This document shows positions 18,048 through 26,260 of a stretch of 64,000 bases of DNA, in pieces. Made by a program: the position numbers and the translations under genes. How positions within the stretch are numbered: position 1 is the first letter of the stretch; every line of letters starts with the position of its first letter. This DNA comes from an uncultured Kangiella sp. (GTDB taxonomy: Bacteria; Pseudomonadota; Gammaproteobacteria; Enterobacterales; Kangiellaceae), in contig CATNCP010000007.1 in assembly GCA_950096615.1 (NCBI GenBank), positions 1 to 64,000 on the forward strand, in the 5' to 3' direction. The notes beneath the pieces were generated by a model, which had not been told where the DNA came from, searched no databases, and was given only the letters and a program-made list of their open reading frames with translations.

Positions 18048-19679
18048 ATGTATAAGGTACTGTTTAGTCTTGCGACAATTAGTTTGTTATTTTTCACCGG
18101 ATGTTCGTCTGAGCGAGCCAGTCACCATCAAGCTTCCCAAAGCGCTGAAACCGACAGAAAGCCCAAGCTGGTGGTTTTTATCTCTATTGATCAGTGGCAC
18201 AGAGATTTATTGGAACGTTACCAAGAGCATTATACCGGTGGCTTTAAGACTATATGGCAAGAAAGCCGTTTTTATACCGATGCCTATCATGACCACTCGG
18301 CAACGCTAACTGGCCCGGGCCATTCTGTTTTACTTACTGGCGCATACCCTAAAAAAACCGGTATTACCGGTAATTACTTTTACGACCGAGAAGCAGAGGA
18401 AGAGAAGTACTGCGTCGTGGATAGCCATACCCACGTTATTGGTTCGGATGGCGTCATTAAAAAGGCGGGTGTCTCACCCAGAAATTTACTGGTTCCAACC
18501 TTGGGCGATCTGCTGAAAGAGGCTAGTCCACAGTCCAAGGTATTCTCTGTGTCAGGCAAAGATCGCTCTGCCATTCTTATGGCTGGAAAAAAAGCTGATG
18601 GTGTTTATTGGTATGATAAATCCAGCGGAGAATTAGTGACCTCCAATTATTACGAGGAAGAGCTTTCAGATTTTATACAGTTCTATAACTTGAACAGCCC
18701 TGTTATTCAATTTATCCCTAATGCTTGGCGTCGCTCAAAGCCTGAAGCCTTTTATCTTGACAATGCGCGTCAGGATTTGTTTGCTGGCGAGCACTTAATT
18801 GATAATAAAAACTTTCCTTATCAGCTAGCGCCTCAATCTACCGATGATACTTCTTACCGTTCAAGGGTGAGCCGCACGCCGTTTGCTGATCAGTATATCT
18901 TAAGCGCTGCTCAACATATTCTTAATACTCAAGAATTAGGGATGGATGACAGCCCTGACTTGCTTTCAGTTGGGTTGTCGGCGACAGACTATATCGGTCA
19001 CACATGGGGGCCATACAGCCAGGAAGCGTTAGATCACATGTTACGCTTGGATCAATTCTTAGGGACTTTTATAGATACTCTGCAGCAACGTTTTGGTGAT
19101 GATGTGGTGATTGCGTTATCCGCAGACCATGGCGTATTGCCTTTACCTGAGTACTTGGCTCAGCAGGGGCTTGATGCTCGTCGAATTCCGAAGACGCAGG
19201 TCATGGATGATATGGTGGCGATTGAGTCGAAGTTACGTCAGGAGTTTGGTATTGAAGAGCCGCTGATTGAACTTAAAGAAGAATCCTATCCATTCTTTAA
19301 TCCAGCGCTTACGTTGGAGCAGAAACGTCGCTTTGCCCTTGAAGCCGAAAAGCTGGACTACATTAACCGAGTGATCATTTCCGACGATTTAGAAAACTCT
19401 ACAGATCCAGTAGCCGGCTTTGTATCAAAAGCCCATTACCAACCTCGCTCTAGGGATTTCTACCTGATCTTTACAGAAAACTATCTAGTCAGCCGCTCTT
19501 TAGGCACAACCCACGGATCGGTTTATCAGTATGATCAGCATGTTCCTATCGTTTTGATGGGAGCGCCTTATGACGCAGGACATGTTTCTGAGAAGGTGAG
19601 CACTACCGATATTGCACCGACACTGGCTAAATTATTGGGAATTGAATTCGAAGGATTTGATGGAACTCCATTGCCTTAA
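18048..19679 (+). CDS. PafA-like alkaline phosphatase family lipoprotein
   Basis: A 543-residue secreted metallophosphatase. The signal peptide ends FFTGC, with C19 the lipidation site. The nucleophile by family analogy (NPP/PafA) is T86 in SATLTGPGH. The KDRSAI motif near residue 173 supplies the Lys/Arg pair characteristic of PafA-type phosphomonoesterases. Metal ligands are visible in ISIDQ, SATDYIGH, SADHG and the C-terminal GTTHGS. It probably hydrolyses phosphate monoesters in the periplasm or at the outer membrane. AGAGGGCG before the ATG serves as the ribosome-binding site. No Pho box was recognised upstream. Confidence 0.88.
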   Translation: MYKVLFSLATISLLFFTGCSSERASHHQASQSAETDRKPKLVVFISIDQWHRDLLERYQEHYTGGFKTIWQESRFYTDAYHDHSATLTGPGHSVLLTGAYPKKTGITGNYFYDREAEEEKYCVVDSHTHVIGSDGVIKKAGVSPRNLLVPTLGDLLKEASPQSKVFSVSGKDRSAILMAGKKADGVYWYDKSSGELVTSNYYEEELSDFIQFYNLNSPVIQFIPNAWRRSKPEAFYLDNARQDLFAGEHLIDNKNFPYQLAPQSTDDTSYRSRVSRTPFADQYILSAAQHILNTQELGMDDSPDLLSVGLSATDYIGHTWGPYSQEALDHMLRLDQFLGTFIDTLQQRFGDDVVIALSADHGVLPLPEYLAQQGLDARRIPKTQVMDDMVAIESKLRQEFGIEEPLIELKEESYPFFNPALTLEQKRRFALEAEKLDYINRVIISDDLENSTDPVAGFVSKAHYQPRSRDFYLIFTENYLVSRSLGTTHGSVYQYDQHVPIVLMGAPYDAGHVSEKVSTTDIAPTLAKLLGIEFEGFDGTPLP

Positions 19680-19680
19680 A

Positions 19681-19754
19681 ATACGCATATTAACGTATAT
19701 TTGACATTATACGCCAAAAAGCGTATTTTAATAATTATATGTAATATTGCGTAT
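19681..19754 (+). promoter_or_regulatory. Promoter with repeated ATACGC/GCGTAT boxes upstream of the satD-like gene
   Basis: TTGACA (19701-19706) and TATTTT (19724-19729) are spaced by 17 bases, a near-consensus sigma-70 promoter. ATACGC occurs at 19681-19686 and 19709-19714. GCGTAT occurs at 19721-19726 and 19749-19754, and a degenerate ACGTAT at 19693-19698. The central pair forms the palindrome ATACGC-CAAAAA-GCGTAT between the -35 and -10. The arrangement is that of an operator array, plausibly bound by the helix-turn-helix of the downstream SatD-like protein. Confidence 0.6.
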
Positions 19755-19774
19755 ATTGTTTTAGGGTCTATCTT

Positions 19775-20422
19775 ATGAGTAATCGTGAAGGTAATGAGGC
19801 TGGAAAGTTACCCCAAGTAGCTGTCATTACGGGAGATATAGTCAACTCGCAACAGAGTGAAGAGAGTGCTGAGTGGCTCTCGGCTTTAAAAGAATACCTG
19901 TCACAGTATGGCGATAGTCCGAAAGATTGGCAGGTGTATCGAGGCGATAGCTTCCAGTTAATTGTGCATCAGCCAGAAGATGCGTTTAGAGTAGCTTTAG
20001 GGCTAAAGGCAGTCATTAAGCGCTTCAAAGAGCTTGATGTGCGCATGGCCATTGGTGTGGGTGCTTTAGAACATCATGCTGACCAAGTGTTGCAGTCGAA
20101 CGGCGAGGCTTTCGTAAACTCGGGTAGAAAGTTCGATTCGCTCAAGAAACAGACGCTTGCTATAAAAACTCCCTGGCAAGATTTTGATAAAGCGATTAAC
20201 CTATTTATCAAATTAGCGTTATTAACGATTGATGATTGGTCTGAAACCAGTGCTGAAGTGGTTGCAGCCAGTCTAGAACATCCACAATCGACACAAAAAG
20301 ACATTGCAGCGCTATTATCAATACCTCAAAGTCGTGTCAGCGAGCGCTTATCGCGCGCAGGCTTTGATGCGATTCGAGATACGGAGCGCTACTATCGCGA
20401 AGCGATAGTCAAGAGGTTATAG
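19775..20422 (+). CDS. SatD-family protein with C-terminal helix-turn-helix
   Basis: A 215-residue cytoplasmic protein. Residues about 14-150 match the SatD-like pattern: VAVITGDIVNSQ, a YRGDSFQL segment, and MAIGVGAL. Residues 165-212 carry a winged-helix-like segment (HPQSTQKDIAALLSIPQSRVSERLSRAG) that should bind DNA. The biochemical role of SatD proteins is not established. It is followed after 95 bases by a DUF3307 membrane protein, a pairing I recall from other genomes. The repeated ATACGC boxes in its promoter suggest autoregulation. Confidence 0.8.
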   Translation: MSNREGNEAGKLPQVAVITGDIVNSQQSEESAEWLSALKEYLSQYGDSPKDWQVYRGDSFQLIVHQPEDAFRVALGLKAVIKRFKELDVRMAIGVGALEHHADQVLQSNGEAFVNSGRKFDSLKKQTLAIKTPWQDFDKAINLFIKLALLTIDDWSETSAEVVAASLEHPQSTQKDIAALLSIPQSRVSERLSRAGFDAIRDTERYYREAIVKRL

Positions 20423-20517
20423 CCGTGAAACGATAGCTAAAAAGTTATAACCGCGCAGCGATAAAAGATCGCATATGAGTGTTGCGGGGCGATATTAAAA
20501 CGAATACAGGGTAGGTC

Positions 20518-21267
20518 ATGACGATATTATTATTAAAATTATTGATGGCACATTTAGTCGCTGACTTTCTAATCCAACCACTCTCATGGATTAAAGACAA
20601 AGAGCAGAAAGCCTTCGTCTCCAAAAAACTCATCTGGCACTCACTGGTTCATGCATTGTTGTACGCCATGGCCTTTGCTTTTGCACCACAGTATTGGTTG
20701 GGCTGGCTGATTTTGGTGGTCTCGCACTATGTGATCGATGGTTTTAAGTCGATCAGCCATCGTTTTGTGGTGCAGGAACAATCATTATTCTTTAATCGTC
20801 GCAGTTTATTTATCATCGACCAACTGTTACACATCACCATCATTTTTGCGGTGGTGGGTTATTATTTTCCTGACTTATATCAGCTGACTGTTAATGTGGA
20901 GCAGTTATGGTTACTGGCGATCGCTTTGCTATTACTCACACGCGTCTCGTCGATTATTATTAAAGTACTGATATCTCGTTGGACACCCTTAAGCGTCGAT
21001 GATCCGGGAAAAACAAACCATTCGTTGGCCAATGCTGGGAGTTATATCGGTTTCTTAGAGCGTTTGTTCATTTTCGTATTTATTGTGACTAATCATTGGG
21101 AAGGTGTGGGTTTTCTACTCGCTGCGAAATCAGTCTTTCGATTTGGCGATCTGAAAGAAGCTCATGATCGCCGTTTAACCGAATATATTTTGATCGGAAC
21201 CTTAATCAGCTTTGGGCTCGCGATCGCTATTAGTTTAGGCTATGTCTATTTCAAAGGACTGGTTTAG
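20518..21267 (+). CDS. DUF3307 family integral membrane protein
   Basis: A 249-residue membrane protein. The family signature is in the first 75 residues: AHLVADFLIQPLSWI, HSLVHALLYA, and HYVIDGFK, with conserved His and Asp residues inside membrane segments. About six hydrophobic segments are visible in total. Function is unknown; its repeated linkage with SatD suggests a shared regulated process. Its stop codon overlaps that of the convergent DUF6279 gene by four bases. Confidence 0.82.
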   Translation: MTILLLKLLMAHLVADFLIQPLSWIKDKEQKAFVSKKLIWHSLVHALLYAMAFAFAPQYWLGWLILVVSHYVIDGFKSISHRFVVQEQSLFFNRRSLFIIDQLLHITIIFAVVGYYFPDLYQLTVNVEQLWLLAIALLLLTRVSSIIIKVLISRWTPLSVDDPGKTNHSLANAGSYIGFLERLFIFVFIVTNHWEGVGFLLAAKSVFRFGDLKEAHDRRLTEYILIGTLISFGLAIAISLGYVYFKGLV

Positions 21268-22112
21268 TCTGCGTCCTGAATTAACTCCCTAAAGTCTCCA
21301 CGATAATCGTTAAGGAAGTCAATAAAGTGTTCGATTTGTTCATCCGAGAGCGTATCAAACAGTTGTAATTGAAACTCCTTACGAACGAGGTCATTGGCAT
21401 CCGATGTCTGGATTAGTTCGGGGGACTGTAACTGTCGCGGATTACGCAATAGGCTACGTAATGCTTGCTGTCCCGACTCTGACTGACGTTCCTTTAGAGC
21501 TAAAGAGAATGCTTCACGCCATTGCTTTAGGTATTTAAAGCGCAGCTCGCCAGTTGGTTGTATGCGCTGGGCCATTTCGGTAATAAGTGCTTCTTGCTTA
21601 TCGGTGAGATCATCAAACCATTCGTCATAACTATCAATAGCGCCCTCAACGGAATCTTCTAAACGCTCTTCAGCGGTGCGTTCGAGGTATTCTTCTGATT
21701 GTTTGTCGGCTGAGGCATTGATGTTTTGCATTAACTCATCGACTTGCTCATCGGTTAACTGGGCAAGCTCAATAACCGTGTCATCAAGCACTTTATCGAG
21801 AATGGTGTAATAAAAGTTAAGTAGCCTATCACCATAGCTGTCATAGTTGTCTGCGACAGTACGGTTTCTAAGATCTACAGTAACGTCCTCAATAAACTGG
21901 TTATATCGTGGTAGCTGGGTGGTGCGGTGCCAGTAAGCATGTTTTTCTACAAGTGTTTCGATACGTTCTTCTTGGGCGGAGCTTAACGTCACGTAATCGT
22001 CAGCGTACCAGGTCGATAACCAAGCAATGCGGTTGTACCAAAACTGTAAGCCACAGCCTTGAATCGTAAACAACGCTAGCGCGATGATGGTAATTCTTAT
22101 TGGGGATTTCAA
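21264..22112 (-). CDS. DUF6279 family lipoprotein
   Basis: A 282-residue periplasmic lipoprotein. The signal peptide ends FTIQGC, with C20 the lipidated cysteine, and continues into GLQFWYNRIAWLSTWY, typical of DUF6279. The rest is almost entirely charged helix with many Glu and Gln. It ends in acidic residues. Function is unknown. It is monocistronic and convergent with the DUF3307 gene. Confidence 0.82.
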   Translation of the reverse strand: MKSPIRITIIALALFTIQGCGLQFWYNRIAWLSTWYADDYVTLSSAQEERIETLVEKHAYWHRTTQLPRYNQFIEDVTVDLRNRTVADNYDSYGDRLLNFYYTILDKVLDDTVIELAQLTDEQVDELMQNINASADKQSEEYLERTAEERLEDSVEGAIDSYDEWFDDLTDKQEALITEMAQRIQPTGELRFKYLKQWREAFSLALKERQSESGQQALRSLLRNPRQLQSPELIQTSDANDLVRKEFQLQLFDTLSDEQIEHFIDFLNDYRGDFRELIQDAD

Positions 22113-22344
22113 ATGTATATCCTCTAATGAGTGTGACTATAACCTATGAGATAAGGAGCTATTTGGCAAATATATCCTGTATCAAAATATGAATGTTAAA
22201 CGATTCAGCTGAATATTATGTGAATTAAAGGTTCATACGAGCTTTATGCTAATTGAGAAAAAGTACAGGGCGTAATAAACTTAGCGATGATTTTAAAGGG
22301 CTTGCCCTAAAGGACGTAATTAAAAAAACGATACAGAGGATTCC

Positions 22345-24492
22345 ATGAATACAATATTTACTGGCGTTTTATCGCTTAAGAAAGTATTAGTCGCTTCGCT
22401 TGTTTGGGGATTGATTCTGACAGGGTGCTCAGAGTCAGAGAAGAAAAGCGTGGCTAAGCCAAGCTTTAAGGTCGAAAGCCTGACTAAAAGTGGTTGGTTG
22501 TATGGCTCATTACCAGAAAACACAGTGGCATACGCTCGAGTTCCTAATCCATGGTCAGGTTTTTCAGCTAAGGATGATAGCTTTAAATATGCACTAGGCA
22601 ATGAGAAGCATGTTAAAGCCGTTAAGCAGATCCAACAGGGTGTTCAGGATAATGTGATCAGCAAGCTAGAGGATGAGGTTAAGCCCTTAGCGCAGTTTTA
22701 CGTGGAGCATACTAAAGGCCCTGTCGAGGTAGCTTTCGTTAGCCAGAATGGTCAGCCAGTCGTATTTATGGCAACGCGGTTAGATTATAGTGATGACAAC
22801 AGTTTCAACGCGGCTTTTTCTGAACTGGTAAAAGCTATACCTAATGCTAGCGTGATGCCTCAAGAGAACGAAACCCAGGGCATTGTAAGCTTTGGTCCTG
22901 GTGCTGCGGTTTATTACCATTATGACTCCAGCGAACAGCAATTCTTGCTCATCAGCGGCATGGGTACCTCAGTGACTAGTCTTGAAAATGCAGCATCGAG
23001 TATAAAGCCAAACCAAAAACATGAGATGTTAAAGCTGGAGCAGGAGATCGACTCCAGCCATGAAGGTTTGTTCGTCTGGGCTAGCCCGAAAAACGCAATG
23101 CCATTTATGCAAATGGGCATGAATCCGCAACAACTCGCTAAGCTAAAAGAGTTCAGTATTGATAAGGCGGAAGGCTTGGCGTTTGGTTACGGCGTGAGTG
23201 GTGGCAAAACACGTTTAAAGCTATTGGTGGATATGCCCATTGATGACCAGAATCGATACCTGCCAGCGGTAAGTAATGATATTACAATTCAATCTGTCGG
23301 TACTCCAAAGTGGGCTTCTGTTATCTCTATTCCGACGGCTGAGCAGACTAAAAAGTTGATCAATAAACTGCATCAGGAAGGTATTGACGGTGTTAAGTCG
23401 TGGGAAGCGATAAATCAAAATACCCAAAGAGAGCTTGGCAGTAGCATTGAGACATTACTCAATACGTTTGGGCCTGAGGTTGTTATATTCAAAGATCGAG
23501 TAGGAATCTTCGCCGCGGTAACTTATACCCCGAGTGATGTTGCTGCTTTAATGAAAAAAGCACAAGAAACAGCTACGGTCGATTATAAGACATACCAGCA
23601 AGGTAATACTGAAATTCACCACTTGGCTATGTCCCCGATAGGCGATGGCTTGGGAGTGAACTCAAGCGATGGCTCTGAATTTGGACCAACACTGCTCAGA
23701 AATTACCGAGAGAATGTATTTTGGACAATCGAAGGCGACCAGGTTATTTTTGCTTCCGTCCCGCAGTTACTGCTGGAAAGACAGGAGCGAGGTGCTGACA
23801 CTTCTATAGTGGACTGGTTTAAAGCTGAACAGGGGTATAACCCTGAAGGGACTTTGCTTGGCTTCTCATCGTCGGTTGAGGATTTGTCGCGAAGTAGCTA
23901 CCACTACTACCTTGAGTTATTAATGATTCTATCGGACTTGTCGGGTGCTGAGGTAGATTTACTTTCTTTCCCTACTGCAAACCAGCTAGGCTTCCCTGAA
24001 AAAGGTGCGATTAGCTTTGGTTTACGCTCAGATAAGAGCATATTAGGTTTGGAGTTTGCCTTTGAGAATGGTGGGACTGACTTGTTGCATGGCCTAGGCT
24101 CAACTAGCTCCATAGCGGTTATTGGTATCTTAGCAGCTGTTGCCATACCAGCGTATCAGGACTATACGGTTCGAGCACAAATGTCTGCGGCAACTTACTC
24201 TGCTGAAGCCGTGAAGGTGCAAATTACTCAAGCTTTGATGCTGGGTGCTGAGATGGAAGAGTTGGATAATGGTTTTGAGAGCATTCAGGCAGCAGAAGAT
24301 TACGAAAACTCAGTGATTGAGAAGATCGTGGTCAATGATGGTGTGATTACTATGTTCTTTAAAAACGAGCGCCTTGGTTACGGCCCTCAGACTTTAGTTT
24401 ATGTACCGATGTTTGATGGCGACCGAATTACCTATTGGGATTGTACTGGCGGTACGGTTGAGGAAAAGTTTCGACCAGCTCGCTGTCGATAA
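22345..24492 (+). CDS. Lipoprotein with a C-terminal type IV pilin-like module
   Basis: A 715-residue protein. The N-terminus is a lipoprotein signal ending LILTGC (C28). Residues 30-580 form a large, probably beta-rich periplasmic region that I do not recognise, with repeated VGTP-, EGLAFGYG- and ISFGLRS-like strands. At residues 587-615 it becomes pilin-like: VIGILAAVAIPAYQDYTVRA is near-identical to the conserved helix of type IVa major pilins. The final 100 residues resemble a pilin globular domain, with a C-terminal disulfide-type pair (WDCTGG...PARCR). The prepilin peptidase site (G-FTLIE) and Glu5 are missing, so it is not processed as an ordinary pilin. An AGAGGA site precedes the ATG. 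A bidirectional terminator follows. Confidence 0.85.
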   Translation: MNTIFTGVLSLKKVLVASLVWGLILTGCSESEKKSVAKPSFKVESLTKSGWLYGSLPENTVAYARVPNPWSGFSAKDDSFKYALGNEKHVKAVKQIQQGVQDNVISKLEDEVKPLAQFYVEHTKGPVEVAFVSQNGQPVVFMATRLDYSDDNSFNAAFSELVKAIPNASVMPQENETQGIVSFGPGAAVYYHYDSSEQQFLLISGMGTSVTSLENAASSIKPNQKHEMLKLEQEIDSSHEGLFVWASPKNAMPFMQMGMNPQQLAKLKEFSIDKAEGLAFGYGVSGGKTRLKLLVDMPIDDQNRYLPAVSNDITIQSVGTPKWASVISIPTAEQTKKLINKLHQEGIDGVKSWEAINQNTQRELGSSIETLLNTFGPEVVIFKDRVGIFAAVTYTPSDVAALMKKAQETATVDYKTYQQGNTEIHHLAMSPIGDGLGVNSSDGSEFGPTLLRNYRENVFWTIEGDQVIFASVPQLLLERQERGADTSIVDWFKAEQGYNPEGTLLGFSSSVEDLSRSSYHYYLELLMILSDLSGAEVDLLSFPTANQLGFPEKGAISFGLRSDKSILGLEFAFENGGTDLLHGLGSTSSIAVIGILAAVAIPAYQDYTVRAQMSAATYSAEAVKVQITQALMLGAEMEELDNGFESIQAAEDYENSVIEKIVVNDGVITMFFKNERLGYGPQTLVYVPMFDGDRITYWDCTGGTVEEKFRPARCR

Positions 24493-24507
24493 TTCTCGAT
24501 GCGAAAC

Positions 24508-24537
24508 AAAAAAGGTGAGCCAATGCTCACCTTTTTT
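24508..24537. terminator. Bidirectional terminator between pilin-like lipoprotein and fklB
   Basis: AAAAAAGGTGAGC pairs with GCTCACCTTTTTT around a CAAT loop. A-runs and T-runs flank both arms, so it can terminate the convergent transcripts on both strands. Confidence 0.93.
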
Positions 24538-24554
24538 GTGTTCGAAGAAAATTA

Positions 24555-25175
24555 TTAAGCAACGATGTCTAATAATTCAATTTCGAATACTAATGCTTGG
24601 TAAGGGCCAATTGCGCCGCCAGCACCACGCTCACCATAAGCAAGGTTATATGGAACATAAAGTTTCCATTTAGAGCCTACAGGCATTTTTTGAAGTGCTT
24701 CAGTCCAACCAGGAATCACGCCGCCGACTGGGAACTCAGCAGGTTCGCCACGCTTATACGAGCTATCAAACTCTTGGCCATTTACTAACGTTCCTGCGTA
24801 GTGAGTCTTTACTGTAGATTCGGCAGTTGGAACTTCGCCTGAACCTTCAGTAATAACTTCATACTGAAGACCACTATCTAATACGGTGACTTCATCACGC
24901 TTCGCGTTTTCTGTTAAAAATGCTTCGCCTTCAGCTGCAAACTCTTTTGCTTGCTTAGCGTTTTCTTCTTCAACAACTTTCTGAATTTCTTGAAAAGCTG
25001 CGTTCAAGTCTTCGTTAGAAATTTGTGATTCGTTACCGGCAAAAGCATCTTGGATACCAGCGATGACTGCATCGATAGTAACGCCAGGAAATGCACCACT
25101 CACTTGCTGGCCCATCTGAAGGCCGATACCGTATGAAGCCTTGGCTTCAGTTGTAGAAAAATCTGTAGTTGACAT
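24555..25175 (-). CDS. fklB: FKBP-type peptidyl-prolyl isomerase
   Basis: A 206-residue protein, the same length as E. coli FklB and with the same architecture. An N-terminal helical dimerisation domain (ASYGIGLQMGQQ) is followed by a FKBP domain from about residue 95 (VKTHYAGTLVNGQEFDSS, FPVGGVIPGWTEALQ, LAYGERGAGG). There is no signal peptide, so it acts in the cytoplasm as a folding catalyst. It diverges from rdgC across 167 bases. Confidence 0.93.
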   Translation of the reverse strand: MSTTDFSTTEAKASYGIGLQMGQQVSGAFPGVTIDAVIAGIQDAFAGNESQISNEDLNAAFQEIQKVVEEENAKQAKEFAAEGEAFLTENAKRDEVTVLDSGLQYEVITEGSGEVPTAESTVKTHYAGTLVNGQEFDSSYKRGEPAEFPVGGVIPGWTEALQKMPVGSKWKLYVPYNLAYGERGAGGAIGPYQALVFEIELLDIVA

Positions 25176-25342
25176 GGAGTCTCCGTCATAGGTGTCTAAG
25201 AAGCTCTAATGGGGGTTATTTCCAATATTTAAAGGCGGTAGGGGTTAATTCTCGGGAATTAATGTAAAAACCGAAAAACATGGCTAGTATCGACAGTTGG
25301 TTTTGGCATAATACGCAGTCTAATTGATGCTGGCTTTGGCTT

Positions 25343-26260
25343 ATGTGGTTTAAAAACTGTTTTATTTATTATCTCAGCTCAGAATTTGAGCATTCACAAG
25401 ACTCTTTAGAAGAAAGCCTTGAAAATCAAAGTTTTAAAGAAATAGGGCGTCAAGAAACTGACGCTTATGGCTGGGTGTCGCCGCTAGGTCGAGGTCATGA
25501 AAACTTAGTCTATTCAGCCAATGGTGCCTTTTTACTCTCCATGCGCAAAGAGCAGAAAGTTATACCTGCCAGTATGGTTAAAGAGGCTTTGGAAGAGCGC
25601 GTGGCTCAGATCGAAGAGGCTGAAGGGCGCAAAGTCTACGGCAAAGAAAAGGCTACATTAAAAGACGATATTTTAAGTTTGCTTAAACCCAAAGCCTTAA
25701 CGAAATCGAGCCATATTTATGGTTATATTGATACTCGCCATGAGTTATTGGTGGTTAATGCAGGGAGCGCCAGTGCCGCCGATGCGTTTATAGAGTTGTT
25801 GATTGACTCGCTAGGATCGCTGGGTGCAGTACGACTTATGGGAGAGGAAAGCCCTGGAGCCATCATGAATCAATGGGTTCTAGGTGACTTACCGAGTGAT
25901 TTGGAGCTTACTGGACAGTTTGATTTACAAGACCCCAAAGATGACCGAGTGATCAAGATTAAAGGCGAGTCGGATCTCGAGCTTGTTAAGGAATTGTTGG
26001 ACGATGGTTTTTGGGTGCAGAAATTGGGAATCCGTCGTGAGGAAGAATTTAGTGCTGTGCTGACCAGCGATTTGCTGCTGAAAAGCCTCAAGTTCGAAGA
26101 TGAGTTGTTGAAGGAGAATGACGATATTGACTCCCAGGCGACTGGTCCAGACGGAAAGTTAGCACGTTTAGATGCTGATTTTGTGTTGATGACGCAAACT
26201 ATGGCACAATTCATTAAAGAATTAATGCAACACTTCAAAGTCAATACGGACAAAGAATGA
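25343..26260 (+). CDS. rdgC: Recombination-associated protein RdgC
   Basis: A 305-residue DNA-binding protein. RdgC forms a ring-shaped dimer on DNA and restrains RecA filament activity. The family start MWFKNCFIYYLS, the segment GWVSPLGR, and the LGSLGAVRL region match the family (about 303 aa). It overlaps the next gene by four bases (ATGA), so the two are translationally coupled. Confidence 0.95.
   Translation: MWFKNCFIYYLSSEFEHSQDSLEESLENQSFKEIGRQETDAYGWVSPLGRGHENLVYSANGAFLLSMRKEQKVIPASMVKEALEERVAQIEEAEGRKVYGKEKATLKDDILSLLKPKALTKSSHIYGYIDTRHELLVVNAGSASAADAFIELLIDSLGSLGAVRLMGEESPGAIMNQWVLGDLPSDLELTGQFDLQDPKDDRVIKIKGESDLELVKELLDDGFWVQKLGIRREEEFSAVLTSDLLLKSLKFEDELLKENDDIDSQATGPDGKLARLDADFVLMTQTMAQFIKELMQHFKVNTDKE

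Noticed and set aside
18007-18309. Open frame of 100 codons overlapping the acyltransferase end and the phosphatase start
   Set aside because: It overlaps two clear genes in another frame, has no ribosome-binding site and no recognisable protein features.
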